Below are positions 45,711 through 57,544 of a DNA stretch of 64,000 nucleotides, piece after piece. Positions within the stretch are counted from its first letter, which is position 1; every line of letters starts with the position of its first letter. Below the pieces are notes generated by a model that was given only the letters and a program-made list of their open reading frames with translations, was not told the origin of the DNA and searched no databases. Location: the NCBI RefSeq assembly GCF_963678635.1, contig NC_087066.1, positions 20,427,996 to 20,491,995 on the forward strand, in the 5' to 3' direction. The position numbers and the translations under genes were made by a program. The DNA is from Symsagittifera roscoffensis (lineage: Eukaryota; Xenacoelomorpha; Acoela; Convolutidae).

Positions 45711-45996
45711 TGACATCACTTTTTGTTTGATAAAATTGCCGGAAAGTTCTTTACTTTTCAAAATTGAAATTAAGGGAAAAATAGAGAAGATAATTTTGAA
45801 CATGCAGTCAAATGCTTGCCATTAGTTAGGGTATATGATTATAAAGAGCAAAAAAAAACAAATTTTTCCCATTGAATCATGAAAAAATTTGATGAAAATT
45901 TCTGGCTGTTTTCTTCACGTCGTAATCAAGGTTTTCACATGAAAAAAGATCAAACAATCGTCGGAGAAAAAATCTAAGCGGCTGAACCGTAGACAT

Positions 45997-46079
45997 CCGC
46001 CGATAGCTCAGTTGGTAGAGCGGAGAACTGTAGAAAAACTGATATCCTTAGGTCCCTGTTTCGAGTCCGGGTCGGCGGA
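45997..46079 (+). tRNA. tRNA-Tyr(GTA) copy, two stem mismatches
   Basis: G30 to A and G53 to T (cctgt). Acceptor perfect; T5 run follows. Confidence 0.78.
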
Positions 46080-46365
46080 TGACATCACTTTTTGTTTGAT
46101 AAAATTGCCGAAAATTTCTTTACTTTTCAAAATTGAAATTGAGGGAAAAATAGAGAAGATAATTTTGAACATGCAGTCAAATGCTTGCCATTAGTTAGGG
46201 TATATGATTATAAAGAGCAAAAAAAAACAAATTTTTCCCATTGAATCATGAAAAAATTTGATGAAAATTTCTGGCTGTTTTCTTCACGTCGTAATCAAGG
46301 TTTTCAGATGAAAAAAGATCAAACAATCGTCGGAGAAAAAATCTAAGCGGCTGAACCGCAGACAT

Positions 46366-46435
46366 CCGCCGATAGCTCAGTTGGTATAGAAAAATTGATA
46401 TCCTTAGGTCCCTGGTACGAGTCCGGTTCGGCGGA
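46366..46435 (+). pseudogene. tRNA-Tyr pseudogene, 13-nt deletion type
   Basis: Same deletion, with the original agttgg D loop, as in all later members. Confidence 0.88.
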
Positions 46436-46719
46436 TGACATCATTTATTGTTTGATAACAATTGCCGGAAACTGCTTTACATTTCAAAATTGAAATTAAG
46501 GGAAAAATGTAGAAGATAATTTTGAACATGCAGTCAAATGTTTGCCATTAGATTGACTATATGATTATAAAGAGCAAAAAAAACAAATTTTTCCCATTGA
46601 ATCATGAAAAAATTTGATGAAAATTTCTGGCTGTTTTCTTCACGTCGTAATCAAGGTTTTCAGATGAAAAAAGATCAAACAATCACCGGAGAACAAATCA
46701 GAGCGGCTGGCACAGACAA

Positions 46720-46802
46720 CCGCCGATAGCTCAGTTGGTAGAGCGTAGGACTGTAGAAAAGATTATATCCTCAGGTCCCTGGTTCGAGTCCGAGTCGGCG
46801 GA
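46720..46802 (+). tRNA. tRNA-Tyr(GTA) copy
   Basis: 44724 type. Its class B spacer has lost about 13 bp. Confidence 0.78.
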
Positions 46803-47254
46803 TGGCATGAATTCTCTGAAAAAAAGCAATAAGATACCCTTTTGGACCCGTAGGCGACAAAATGCGGCAGAAAACAATCTAACGGCAATTATTGGCAAAC
46901 AATTGTTGATATATACCTTTTTTAAAAGAGCAGAGGACCGCAATTAATGCTATTACCTAAAAACTGAGGGCTCGGAGAGGATTCCATAGAAAATTGCTGC
47001 AGTTTATCTCGAAAATTTTAGACAGAAAGTTTTTCTTCGAAACACAAACTAACGAACCTTTTAGAAGACTATTTTTTGAAGATCCAGAACAGTTTTCACT
47101 ATTAGTTTGACCAGAAGACCAGTAAGAGCAAAACAAAAAACGTTTTTTTCTTAACGAATCATGAAAAACCTTCATCAAAATTTCTGTCTGTTTTATTCAC
47201 CTCGTTACAAAATTTTTAGATAGAAAATGATCGAACAATCGGCGGTGAGCACTT

Positions 47255-47337
47255 CCGCCGATAGCTCAGCTGGTAGAGCGGAGGACTGTAGAAAAACTGA
47301 TATCCTTAGGTCACTGGTACGAGTCCGGGTCGGCGGA
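47255..47337 (+). tRNA. tRNA-Tyr(GTA) copy, B box altered
   Basis: C49 to A and T loop tacgagt. Starts the 910-bp unit. Confidence 0.76.
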
Positions 47338-47622
47338 TGACATCATTTATTGTTTGATAACAATTGCCGGAAATTGCTTTACATTTCAAAATTGAAATTA
47401 AGGGAAAAATGTAGAAGATAATTTTGAACATGCAGTGAAATGTTTGCCATTAGTTTGACTATATGATTATAAAGAGCAAAAAAAAACAAATTTTTCCCAT
47501 TGAATCATGAAAAAATTTGATGAAAATTTCTGGCTGTTTTCTTCACGTCGTAATCAAGGTTTTCAGATGAAAAAAGATCAAACAATCGCCGGAGAACAAA
47601 TCAGAGCGGCTGGCACAGACAA

Positions 47623-47705
47623 CCGCCGATAGCTCAGTTGGTAGAGCGTAGGACTGTAGAAAATATTATATCCTCAGGTCCCTGGTTCGAGTCCGAGTCG
47701 GCGGA
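47623..47705 (+). tRNA. tRNA-Tyr(GTA) copy
   Basis: 44724 type with intron aaatattat; class B spacer. Confidence 0.78.
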
Positions 47706-48164
47706 TGGCATGAATTCTCTGAAAAAAAGCAATAAGATACCCTTTTGGACCCGTAGACGACAAGGCGACAAAATGCGGCAGAAAACAATCTAACGGCAAT
47801 TATTGGCAAAAAATTGTTGATATATACCTTTTTTAAAAGAGCAGAGGACTGCAATTACGCTATTACCTAAAAACTGAGGGCTCGGAGAGGATTCCATAGA
47901 AAATTGCTGCAGTTTATCTCGAAAATTTTAGACAGAAAGTTTTTCTTCGAAACACAAACTAACGAACCTTTTAGAAGACTATTTTTTGAAGATCCAGAAC
48001 AGTTTTCACTATTAGTTTGACCAGAAGACCAGTAAGAGCAAAAAAAAAAACGTTTTTTTCTTAACGAATCATGAAAAACCTTCATCAAAATTTCTGTCTG
48101 TTTTATTCACCTCGTTACAAAATTTTTAGATAGAAAATGATCGAACAATCGCCGGTGAGCACTT

Positions 48165-48247
48165 CCGCCGATAGCTCAGCTGGTAGAGCGGAGGACTGTA
48201 GAAAAACTGATATCCTTAGGTCACTAGTACGAGTCCAGGTCGGCGGA
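48165..48247 (+). tRNA. tRNA-Tyr(GTA) copy, degenerate T arm
   Basis: T stem actag/ccagg, T loop tacgagt. Second 910-bp unit. Confidence 0.74.
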
Positions 48248-48532
48248 TGACATCATTTATTGTTTGATAACAATTGCCGGAAATTGCTTTACATTTCAAA
48301 ATTGAAATTAAGGGAAAAATGTAGAAGATAATTTTGAACATGCAGTGAAATGTTTGCCATTAGTTTGACTATATGATTATAAAGAGCAAAAAAAAACAAA
48401 TTTTTCCCATTGAATCATGAAAAAATTTGATGAAAATTTCTGGCTGTTTTCTTCACGTCGTAATCAAGGTTTTCAGATGAAAAAAGATCAAACAATCGCC
48501 GGAGAACAAATCAGAGCGGCTGGCACAGACAA

Positions 48533-48615
48533 CCGCCGATAGCTCAGTTGGTAGAGCGTAGGACTGTAGAAAATATTATATCCTCAGGTCCCTGGTTCGA
48601 GTCCGAGTCGGCGGA
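48533..48615 (+). tRNA. tRNA-Tyr(GTA) copy
   Basis: Exactly 910 bp after 47623 and the same sequence. Confidence 0.78.
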
Positions 48616-49074
48616 TGGCATGAATTCTCTGAAAAAAAGCAATAAGATACCCTTTTGGACCCGTAGACGACAAGGCGACAAAATGCGGCAGAAAACAATC
48701 TAACGGCAATTATTGGCAAAAAATTGTTGATATATACCTTTTTTAAAAGAGCAGAGGACTGCAATTACGCTATTACCTAAAAACTGAGGGCTCGGAGAGG
48801 ATTCCATAGAAAATTGCTGCAGTTTATCTCGAAAATTTTAGACAGAAAGTTTTTCTTCGAAACACAAACTAACGAACCTTTTAGAAGACTATTTTTTGAA
48901 GATCCAGAACAGTTTTCACTATTAGTTTGACCAGAAGACCAGTAAGAGCAAAAAAAAAAACGTTTTTTTCTTAACGAATCATGAAAAACCTTCATCAAAA
49001 TTTCTGTCTGTTTTATTCACCTCGTTACAAAATTTTTAGATAGAAAATGATCGAACAATCGCCGGTGAGCACTT

Positions 49075-49157
49075 CCGCCGATAGCTCAGCTGGTAGAGCG
49101 GAGGACTGTAGAAAAACTGATATCCTTAGGTCACTAGTACGAGTCCAGGTCGGCGGA
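49075..49157 (+). tRNA. tRNA-Tyr(GTA) copy, degenerate T arm
   Basis: Exactly 910 bp after 48165 and the same sequence. Confidence 0.74.
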
Positions 49158-49443
49158 TGACATCATTTATTGTTTGATAACAATTGCCGGAAATTGCTTT
49201 ACATTTCAAAATTGAAATTAAGGGAAAAATGTAGAAGATAATTTTGAACATGCAGTCAAATGTTTGCCATTAGTTTGACTATATGATTATAAAGACCAAA
49301 AAAAACAAATTTTTCCCATTGAATCATGAAAAAATTTGATGAAAATTTCTGGCTGCTTTCTTCACGTCGTAATCAAGGTTTTCAGTTGAAAAAAGATCAA
49401 ACAATCGGCGGAGAAAAAATCTAAGCGGCTGAACCGTAGACAT

Positions 49444-49526
49444 CCGCCGATAGCTCAGTTGGTAGAGCAGAGGACTGTAGAAAAACTGATATCCTTAGGT
49501 CCCTGGTTCGAGTCCGGGTCGTCGGA
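49444..49526 (+). tRNA. tRNA-Tyr(GTA) copy, nearly intact
   Basis: G26 to A and G69 to T (one acceptor mismatch). B box intact; T5 run follows. Confidence 0.84.
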
Positions 49527-49811
49527 TGACATCACTTTTTGTTTGATAAAATTGCCGGAAATTTCTTTACTTTTCAAAATTGAAATTAAGGGAAAAGTGT
49601 AGAAGATAATTTGAACATGCAGTCAAATGTTTGCCATTAGTCTGACTATATGATTATAAAGAGCAAAAAAAAACAAATTTTTCCCATTGAATCATGAAAA
49701 AATTTGATGAAACGTTCTGGCTGTTTTCTTCACGTCGTAATCAAGGTTTTCAGATGAAAAAAGATCAAACAATCGCCGGAGAAAAAATCTAAGCGGCTGA
49801 ACCGTAAACAT

Positions 49812-49894
49812 CCGCCGATAGCTCAGTTGGTAGAGCGGAGGACTGTAGAAAAACTGATATCCTTAGGTCCCTGGTACGAGTCCGGGTCGGCGGA
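49812..49894 (+). tRNA. tRNA-Tyr(GTA) copy, B box altered
   Basis: Only change is T loop tacgagt. Confidence 0.8.
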
Positions 49895-50180
49895 TGACAT
49901 CATTTATTGTTTGATAACAATTGCCGGAAATTGCTTTACATTTCAAAATTGAAATTAAGGGGAAAATGTAGTAGATAATTTTGAACATGCAGTCAAATGT
50001 ATGCCATTATTTTGACTATATGATTATAAAGAGCGAAAAAAACAAATTTTTCCCATTGAATCATGAAAAAATTTGATGTAAATTTCTGGCTGTTTTCTTC
50101 ACGTCGTAATCAAGGTTTTCAGATGAAAAAAGATCAAACAATCGGCGGACAAAAAATCTAAGCGGCTAAACCGTAGACAT

Positions 50181-50263
50181 CCGCCGATAGCTCAGTTGGT
50201 AGAGCGGAGGACTGTAGAAAAACTGATATCCTTAGGTCCATGGTTCGAATCCGGGTCGGCGGA
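50181..50263 (+). tRNA. tRNA-Tyr(GTA) copy, nearly intact
   Basis: C50 to A (catgg); T loop ttcgaat is a normal form. T5 run follows. Confidence 0.85.
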
Positions 50264-50549
50264 TGACATCACTTTTTGTTTGATAAAATTGCCGGAAATT
50301 TCTTTACTTTTCAAAATTGAAATTAAGGGAAAATGTAGAAGATAATTTTGAACATGCAGTCAAATGTTTGCCGTTAGTCTGACTATATGATTATAAAGAG
50401 CAAAAAAAAAACAAATTTTTCCCATTGAATCATGAAAAAATTTGATGAAACGTTCTGGCTGTTTTCTTCACGTCGTAATCAAGGTTTTCAGATGAAAAAA
50501 GATCAAACAATCGCCGGAGAAAAAATCTAAGCGGCTGAACCGTAAACAT

Positions 50550-50632
50550 CCGCCGATAGCTCAGTTGGTAGAATGGAGGACTGTAGAAAAACTGATATCC
50601 TTAGGTCCCTGGTACGAGTCCGGGTCGGCGGA
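50550..50632 (+). tRNA. tRNA-Tyr(GTA) copy, B box altered
   Basis: D stem gaat and T loop tacgagt. Confidence 0.76.
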
Positions 50633-50919
50633 TGACATCATTTATTGTTTGATAACAATTGCCGGAAATTGCTTTACATTTCAAAATTGAAATTAAGGGG
50701 AAAATGTAGAAGATAATTTTGAACATGCAGTCAAATGTTTGCCATTATTTTGACTATATGATTATAAAGAGCAAAAAAAAACAAATTTTTCTCATTGAAT
50801 CATGAAAAAATTTGATGTAAATTTCTGGCTGTTTTCTTCACGTCGTAATCAAGGTTTTCAGATGAAAAAAGATCACACAATCGGCGGAGAAAAAATCTAA
50901 GCGGCTGAACCGTAGACAT

Positions 50920-51002
50920 CCGCCGATAGCTCAGTTGGTAGAGCGGAGAACTGTAGAAAAACTGATATCCTTAGGTCCCTGTTTCGAGTCCGGCTCGGCG
51001 GA
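50920..51002 (+). tRNA. tRNA-Tyr(GTA) copy, stem mismatches
   Basis: 45997 type (G30 to A, cctgt) with 3' T stem ccggc; T5 run follows. Confidence 0.77.
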
Positions 51003-51287
51003 TGACATCACTTTTTGTTTGATAAAATTGCCGAAAATTTCTTTACTTTTCAAAATTGAAATTAAGGGAAAAATGTGGAAGATAATTTTGAACACGCAGT
51101 CAAATGCTTGCCATTAGTTAGGGTATATGATTATAAAGAGCAAAAAAAGCAAATTTTTCCCATTGAATCATGAAAAAATTTGATGAAAATTTCTGGCTGT
51201 TTTCTTCACGTCGTAATCAAGGTTTTCAGATGAAAAAAGATCAAACAATCGTCGGAGAAAAAATCTAAGCGGCTGAACCGCAGACAT

Positions 51288-51357
51288 CCGCGGATAGCTC
51301 AGTTGGTATAGAAAAACTGATATCCTTAGGTCCCTGGTACGAGTCCGGTTCGGCGGA
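51288..51357 (+). pseudogene. tRNA-Tyr pseudogene, 13-nt deletion type
   Basis: Same deletion; acceptor ccgcgga. Confidence 0.88.
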
Positions 51358-51642
51358 TGACATCATTTATTGTTTGATAACAATTGCCGGAAACTGCTTT
51401 ACATTTCAAAATTGAAATTAAGGGAAAAATGTAGAGGATAATTTTGAACATGCAGTCAAATGTTTGCCATTAGATTGACTATATGATTATAAAGAGCAAA
51501 AAAACAAATTTTTCCCATTTAATCATGAAAAAATTTGATGAAAATTTCTGGCTTTTTTCTTGACGTCGTAATCAAGGTTTTCAGATGAAAAAAGATCAAA
51601 CAATCGCCGGAGAAAAAATCTAAGCGGCTGAACCGTAAACAT

Positions 51643-51725
51643 CCGCCGATAGATCAGTTGGTAGAGCGGAGGACTATAGAAAAACTGATATCCTTAGGTC
51701 CCTGGTTCGAGTCCGGGTCGGCGGA
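51643..51725 (+). tRNA. tRNA-Tyr-like copy with anticodon ATA
   Basis: Anticodon loop ctatag. D stem gatc has one mismatch; all else faultless, with a T5 run following. Confidence 0.8.
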
Positions 51726-52011
51726 TGACATCACTTTTTGTTTGATAAAATTGCCGGAAATTTCTTTACTTTTCAAAATTGAAATTAAGGGAAAAATGTA
51801 GAAGATAATTTTGAACATGCAGTCAAATGTTTGCCGTTAGTCTGACTATATGATTATAAAGAGCAAAAAAAAACAAATTTTTCCCCTTGAATCATGAAAA
51901 AATTTGATGAAAATTTCTGGCTGTTTTCTTCACGTCGTAATCAAGGTTTTCAGATGAAAAAAGATCAAACAATCGTCGGAGAAAAAATCTAAGCGGCTGA
52001 ACCGCAGACAT

Positions 52012-52081
52012 CCGCCGATAGCTCAGTTGGTATAGAAAAACTGATATCCTTAGGTCCCTGGTACGAGTCCGGTCCGGCGGA
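52012..52081 (+). pseudogene. tRNA-Tyr pseudogene, 13-nt deletion type
   Basis: Same deletion; 3' acceptor ccggcgg. Confidence 0.88.
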
Positions 52082-52366
52082 TGACATCATTTATTGTTTG
52101 ATAACAATTGCCGGAAACTGCTTTACATTTCAAAATTGAAATTAAGGGAAAAATGTAGAGGATAATTTTGAACATGCAGTCGAATGTTTGCCATTAGATT
52201 GACTATATGATTATAAAGAGCAAAAACACAAATTTTTCCCATTTAATCATGAAAAAATTTGATGAAAATTTCTGGCTTTTTTCTTGACGTCGTAATCAAG
52301 GTTTTCAGATGAAAAAAGATCAAACAATCGCCGGAGAAAAAATCTAAGCCGCTGAACCGTAAACAT

Positions 52367-52449
52367 CCGCCGATAGCTCAGTTGGTAGAGCGGAGGACTA
52401 TAGAAAAACTGATATCCTTAGGTCCCTGGTTCGAGTCCGGGTCGGCGGA
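52367..52449 (+). tRNA. tRNA-Tyr with anticodon ATA, otherwise faultless
   Basis: Every stem, the A and B boxes and A73 equal the faultless copies; the single exon change is G34 to A in the anticodon. Intron aaaaactgat; a T5 terminator follows. If A34 is not edited it would read UAU; if deaminated to inosine it could also read UAC and UAA. Whether it is expressed is unknown. Confidence 0.87.
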
Positions 52450-52734
52450 TGACATCACTTTTTGTTTGATAAAATTGCCGGAAATTTCTTTACTTTTCAA
52501 AATTGAAATTAAGGGAAAAATGTAGAAGATAATTTTGAACATGCAGTCAAATGTTTGCCGTTAGTCTGACTATATGACTATAAAGAGCAAAAAAAACAAA
52601 TTTTTCCCATTGAATCATGAAAAAATTTGATGAAACGTTCTGGCTGTTTTCTTCACGTCGTAATCAAGGTTTTCAGATGAAAAAAGATCAAACAATCGCC
52701 GGAGAAAAAATCTAAGCGGCTGAACCGTAAACAT

Positions 52735-52817
52735 CCGCCGATAGCTCAGTTGGTAGAGCAGAGGAATGTAGAAAAACTGATATCCTTAGGTCCCTGGTAC
52801 GAGTACGGGTCGGCGGA
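52735..52817 (+). tRNA. tRNA-Tyr(GTA) copy, degenerate
   Basis: G26 to A, C32 to A, T loop tacgagt with changed 3' T stem (acggg). Its spacer lacks about 35 bp around the atgattataaagagc region. Confidence 0.76.
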
Positions 52818-53067
52818 TGACATCATTTATTGTTTGATAACAATTGCCGGAAATTGCTTTACATTTCAAAATTGAAATTAAGGGGAAAATGTAGAAGATA
52901 ATTTTGAACATGCAGTCAAATGTTTGCCATTATTTTTCCCATTGAATCATGAAAAAATTTGATAAAAAATTTCTGGCTGTTTTCTTGACGTCGTAATCAA
53001 GGTTTTCAGATGAAAAAAGATCAAACAATCGCCGGAGAAAAAATCTAAGCGGCTGAACCGTAAACAT

Positions 53068-53150
53068 CCGCCGATCGCTCAGTTAGTAGAGCGGAGGACT
53101 GTAGAAAAACTGATATCCTTAGGTCCCTGGTACGAGTCCGGGTCGGCGGA
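53068..53150 (+). tRNA. tRNA-Tyr(GTA) copy, B box altered
   Basis: A9 to C, G18 to A, T loop tacgagt. Confidence 0.76.
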
Positions 53151-53437
53151 TGACATCATTTATTGTTTGATAACAATTGCCGGAAATTGCTTTACATTTC
53201 AAAATTGAAATTAAGGGGAAAATGTAGAAGATAATTTTGAACATGCAGTCAAATGTTTGCCATTATTTTGACTATATGATTATAAAGAGCAAAAAAAAAA
53301 CAATATTTCCCATTGAATCATGAAAAAATTTGATGTATATTTCTGGCTGTTTTCTTCACGTCGTAATCAAGGTTTTCAGATGAAAAAAGATCAAACAATC
53401 GGCGGACAAAAAATCTAAGCGGCTGAACGGTAGACAT

Positions 53438-53520
53438 CCGCCGATAGCTCAGTTGGTAGAGCGGAGGACTGTAGAAAAACTGATATCCTTAGGTCCCTGG
53501 TTCGAGTCCGGGTCGGCGGA
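53438..53520 (+). tRNA. tRNA-Tyr(GTA), faultless, with terminator
   Basis: Identical to 27434, and followed by cactttttg. First tRNA of the 1,466-bp unit. Confidence 0.95.
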
Positions 53521-53807
53521 TGACATCACTTTTTGTTTAATAAAATTGCCGGAAATTTCTTTACTTTTCAAAATTGAAATTAAGGGAAAAATGTAGAAGA
53601 TAATTTTGAACATGCAGTCAAATGTTTGCCATTAGTCTGACTATATGATTATAAAGAGCAAAAAAAAAACAAATTTTTCCCATTGAATCATGAAAAAATT
53701 TGATGAAACGTTCTGGCTGTTTTCTTCACGTCGTAATCAAGGTTTTCAGATGAAAAAAGATCACACAATCGGCGGAGAAAAAATCTAAGCGGCTGCACCG
53801 TAGACAT

Positions 53808-53890
53808 CCGCCGATAGCTCAGTTGGTAGAGCGGAGAACTGTAGAAAAACTGATATCCTTAGGTCCCTGTTTCGAGTCCGGGTCGGCGGA
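53808..53890 (+). tRNA. tRNA-Tyr(GTA) copy, two stem mismatches
   Basis: 45997 type; T5 run follows. Confidence 0.78.
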
Positions 53891-54175
53891 TGACATCACT
53901 TTTTGTTTGATAAAATTGCCGAAAATTTCTTTACTTTTCAAAATTGAAATTAAGGGAGAAATGTGGAAGATAATTTTGAACATGCAGTCAAATGCTTGCC
54001 ATTAGTTAGGGTATATGATTATAAAGAGCAAAAAAAGCAAATTTTTCCCATTGAATCATGAAAAAATTTGATGAAAATTTCTGGCTGTTTTCTTCACGTC
54101 GTAATCAAGGTTTTCAGATGAAAAAAGATCAAACAATCGACGGAGAACAAATCTAAGCGGCTGAACCGCAGACAT

Positions 54176-54245
54176 CCGCCGATAGCTCAGTTGGTATAGA
54201 AAAACTGATATCCTTAGGTCCCTGGTACGAGTCCGGTTCGGCGGA
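54176..54245 (+). pseudogene. tRNA-Tyr pseudogene, 13-nt deletion type
   Basis: Third tRNA of the 1,466-bp unit. Confidence 0.88.
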
Positions 54246-54530
54246 TGACATCATTTATTGTTTGATAACAATTGCCGGAAACTGCTTTACATTTCAAAAT
54301 TGAAATTAAGGGAAAAATGTAGAAGATAATTTTGAACATGCAGTCAAATGTTTGCCATTAGATTGACTATATGATTATAAAGAGCAAAAAAGCAAATTTT
54401 TCCGATTGAATCATGAAAAAATTTGATGAAAACTTCTGGCTGATTTCTTGACGTCGTAATCAAGGTTTTCAGATGAAAAAAGATCAAACAATCGCCGGAG
54501 AAAAAGTCTAAGCGGCTGAACCGTAAACAT

Positions 54531-54613
54531 CCGCCGATAGCTCAGTTGGTAGAGCGGAGGACTGTAGAAAAACTGATATCCTTAGGTCCCTGGTACGAGT
54601 CCGGGTCGGCGGA
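54531..54613 (+). tRNA. tRNA-Tyr(GTA) copy, B box altered
   Basis: Only change is T loop tacgagt. Fourth tRNA of the unit. Confidence 0.8.
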
Positions 54614-54902
54614 TGACATCATTTATTGTTTGATAACAATTGCCGGAAATTGCTTTACATTTCAAAATTGAAATTAAGGGGAAAATGTAGAAGATAATTT
54701 TGAACATGCAGTCAAATGTTTGCCATTATTTTGACTATATGATTATAAAGAGCAAAAAAAAAAACAAATATTTCCCATTGAATCATGAAAAAATTTGATG
54801 TAAATTTCTGGCTGTTTTCTTCACGTCGTAATTAAGGTTTTCAGATGAAAAAAGATCAAACAATCGGCGGACAAAAAATCTAAGCGGCTGAACCGTAGAC
54901 AT

Positions 54903-54985
54903 CCGCCGATAGCTCAGTTGGTAGAGCGGAGGACTGTAGAAAAACTGATATCCTTAGGTCCCTGGTTCGAGTCCGGGTCGGCGGA
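54903..54985 (+). tRNA. tRNA-Tyr(GTA), faultless, with terminator
   Basis: Same as 53438, 1,465 bp on; T5 run follows. Confidence 0.95.
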
Positions 54986-55271
54986 TGACATCACTTTTTG
55001 TTTGATAAAATTGCCGGAAATTTCTTTACTTTTCAAAATTGAAATCAAGGGAAAAATGTAGAAGATAATTTTGAACATGCAGTCAAATGTTTGCCATTAG
55101 TCTGATTATATGATTATAAAGAGCAAAAAAAAACAAATTTTTCCCATTGAATCATGAAAAAATTTGATGAAACGTTCTGGCTGTTTTCTTCACGTCGTAA
55201 TCAAGGTTTTCAGATGAAAAAAGATCACACAATCGGCGGAGAAAAAATCTAAGCGGCTGAACCGTAGACAT

Positions 55272-55354
55272 CCGCCGATAGCTCAGTTGGTAGAGCGGAG
55301 AACTGTAGAAAAACTGATATCCTTAGGTCCCTGTTTCGAGTCCGGGTCGGTGGA
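55272..55354 (+). tRNA. tRNA-Tyr(GTA) copy, two stem mismatches
   Basis: 45997 type with C70 to T (tcggtgg, a wobble pair). Confidence 0.78.
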
Positions 55355-55639
55355 TGACATCACTTTTTGTTTGATAAAATTGCCGAAAATTTCTTTACTT
55401 TTCAAAATTGAAATTAAGGGAAAAATGTGGAAGATAATTTTGAACATGCAGTCAAATGCTTGCCATTAGTTAGGGTATATGATTATAAAGAGCAAAAAAA
55501 GCAAATTTTTCCCATTGAATCATGAAAAAATTTGATGAAAATTTCTGGCTGTTTTCTTCACGTCGTAATCAAGGTTTTCAGATGAAAAAAGATCAAACAA
55601 TCGACGGAGAACAAATCTAAGCGGCTGAACCGCAGACAT

Positions 55640-55709
55640 CCGCCGATAGCTCAGTTGGTATAGAAAAACTGATATCCTTAGGTCCCTGGTACGAGTCCGG
55701 TTCGGCGGA
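55640..55709 (+). pseudogene. tRNA-Tyr pseudogene, 13-nt deletion type
   Basis: A T6 run (cattttttg) follows; otherwise as 54176. Confidence 0.88.
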
Positions 55710-55997
55710 TGACATCATTTTTTGTTTGATAACAATTGCCGGAAACTGCTTTACATTTCAAAATTGAAATTCAGGGAAAAATGTAGAAGATAATTTTGAA
55801 CATGCAGTCAAATGTTTGCCATTATTTTGACTATATGATTATAAAGAGCAAAAAAAAAACAAATATTTCCCATTGAATCATGAAAAAATTTGATGTAAAT
55901 TTCTGGCTGTTTTCTTCACGTCGTAATCAAGGTTTTCAGATGAAAAAAGATCAAACAATCGGCGGACAAAAAATCTAAGCGGCTGAACCGTAGACAT

Positions 55998-56080
55998 CCG
56001 CCGATAGCTCAGTTGGTAGAGCGGAGGACTGTAGAAAAACTGATATCCTTAGGTCCCTGGTACGAGTCCGGGTCGGCGGA
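55998..56080 (+). tRNA. tRNA-Tyr(GTA) copy, B box altered
   Basis: Only change is T loop tacgagt. Confidence 0.8.
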
Positions 56081-56369
56081 TGACATCATTTATTGTTTGA
56101 TAACAATTGCCGGAAATTGCTTTACATTTCAAAATTGAAATTAAGGGGAAAATGTAGAAGATAATTTTGAACATGCAGTCAAATGTTTGCCATTATTTTG
56201 ACTATATGATTATAAAGAGCAAAAAAAAAAACAAATATTTCCCATTGAATCATGAAAAAATTTGATGTAAATTTCTGGCTGTTTTCTTCACGTCGTAATC
56301 AAGGTTTTCAGATGAAAAAAGATCAAACAATCGGCGGACAAAAAATCTAAGCGGCTGAACCGTAGACAT

Positions 56370-56452
56370 CCGCCGATAGCTCAGTTGGTAGAGCGGAGGA
56401 CTGTAGAAAAACTGATATCCTTAGGTCCCTGGTTCGAGTCCGGGTCGGCGGA
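56370..56452 (+). tRNA. tRNA-Tyr(GTA), faultless, with terminator
   Basis: Same as 54903, 1,467 bp on; T5 run follows. Confidence 0.95.
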
Positions 56453-56738
56453 TGACATCACTTTTTGTTTGATAAAATTGCCGGAAATTTCTTTACTTTT
56501 CAAAATTGAAATCAAGGGAAAAATGTAGAAGATAATTTTGAACATGCAGTCAAATGTTTGCCATTAGTCTGATTATATGATTATAAAGAGCAAAAAAAAA
56601 CAAATTTTTCCAATTGAATCATGAAAAAATTTGATGAAACGTTCTGGCTGTTTTCTTCACGTCGTAATCAAGGTTTTCAGATGAAAAAAGATCACACAAT
56701 CGGCGGAGAAAAAATCTAAGCGGCTGAACCGTAGACAT

Positions 56739-56821
56739 CCGCCGATAGCTCAGTTGGTAGAGCGGAGAACTGTAGAAAAACTGATATCCTTAGGTCCCTG
56801 TTTCGAGTCCGGGTCGGTGGA
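56739..56821 (+). tRNA. tRNA-Tyr(GTA) copy, two stem mismatches
   Basis: Same as 55272. Confidence 0.78.
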
Positions 56822-57106
56822 TGACATCACTTTTTGTTTGATAAAATTGCCGAAAATTTCTTTACTTTTCAAAATTGAAATTAAGGGAAAAATGTGGAAG
56901 ATAATTTTGAACATGCAGTCAAATGCTTGCCATTAGTTAGGGTATATGATTATAAAGAGCAAAAAAAGCAAATTTTTCCCATTGAATCATGAAAAAATTT
57001 GATGAAAATTTCTGGCTGTTTTCTTCACGTCGTAATCAAGGTTTTCAGATGAAAAAAGATCAAACAATCGACGGAGAACAAATCTAAGCGGCTGAACCGC
57101 AGACAT

Positions 57107-57176
57107 CCGCCGATAGCTCAGTTGGTATAGAAAAACTGATATCCTTAGGTCCCTGGTACGAGTCCGGTTCGGCGGA
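57107..57176 (+). pseudogene. tRNA-Tyr pseudogene, 13-nt deletion type
   Basis: Same as 55640, including the T6 run. Confidence 0.88.
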
Positions 57177-57461
57177 TGACATCATTTTTTGTTTGATAAC
57201 AATTGCCGGAAACTGCTTTACATTTCAAAATTGAAATTCAGGGAAAAATGTAGAAGATAATTTTGAACATGCAGTCAAATGTTTGCCATTAGATTGACTA
57301 TATGATTATAAAGAGCAAAAAAGCAAATTTTTCCGATTGAATCATGAAAAAATTTGATGAAAATTTCTGGCTGTTTTCTTGACGTCGTAATCAAGGTTTT
57401 CAGATGAAAAAAGATCAAACAATCGCCGGAGAAAAAATCTAAGCGGCTGAACCGTAAACAT

Positions 57462-57544
57462 CCGCCGATAGCTCAGTTGGTAGAGCGGAGGACTGTAGAC
57501 AAACTGATATCCTTAGGTCCCTGGTTCAAGTCCGGGTCGGCGGA
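57462..57544 (+). tRNA. tRNA-Tyr(GTA) copy, nearly intact
   Basis: All stems paired; T loop ttcaagt, intron acaaactgat. Confidence 0.85.

Larger units (their letters stand above)
47255..49157 (+). repeat. 910-bp two-tRNA unit in tandem
   Basis: Units at 47255, 48165 and (start only) 49075. Each has one class A and one class B spacer. The last two are nearly identical, so the duplication is very recent or an assembly duplication. Confidence 0.9.
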
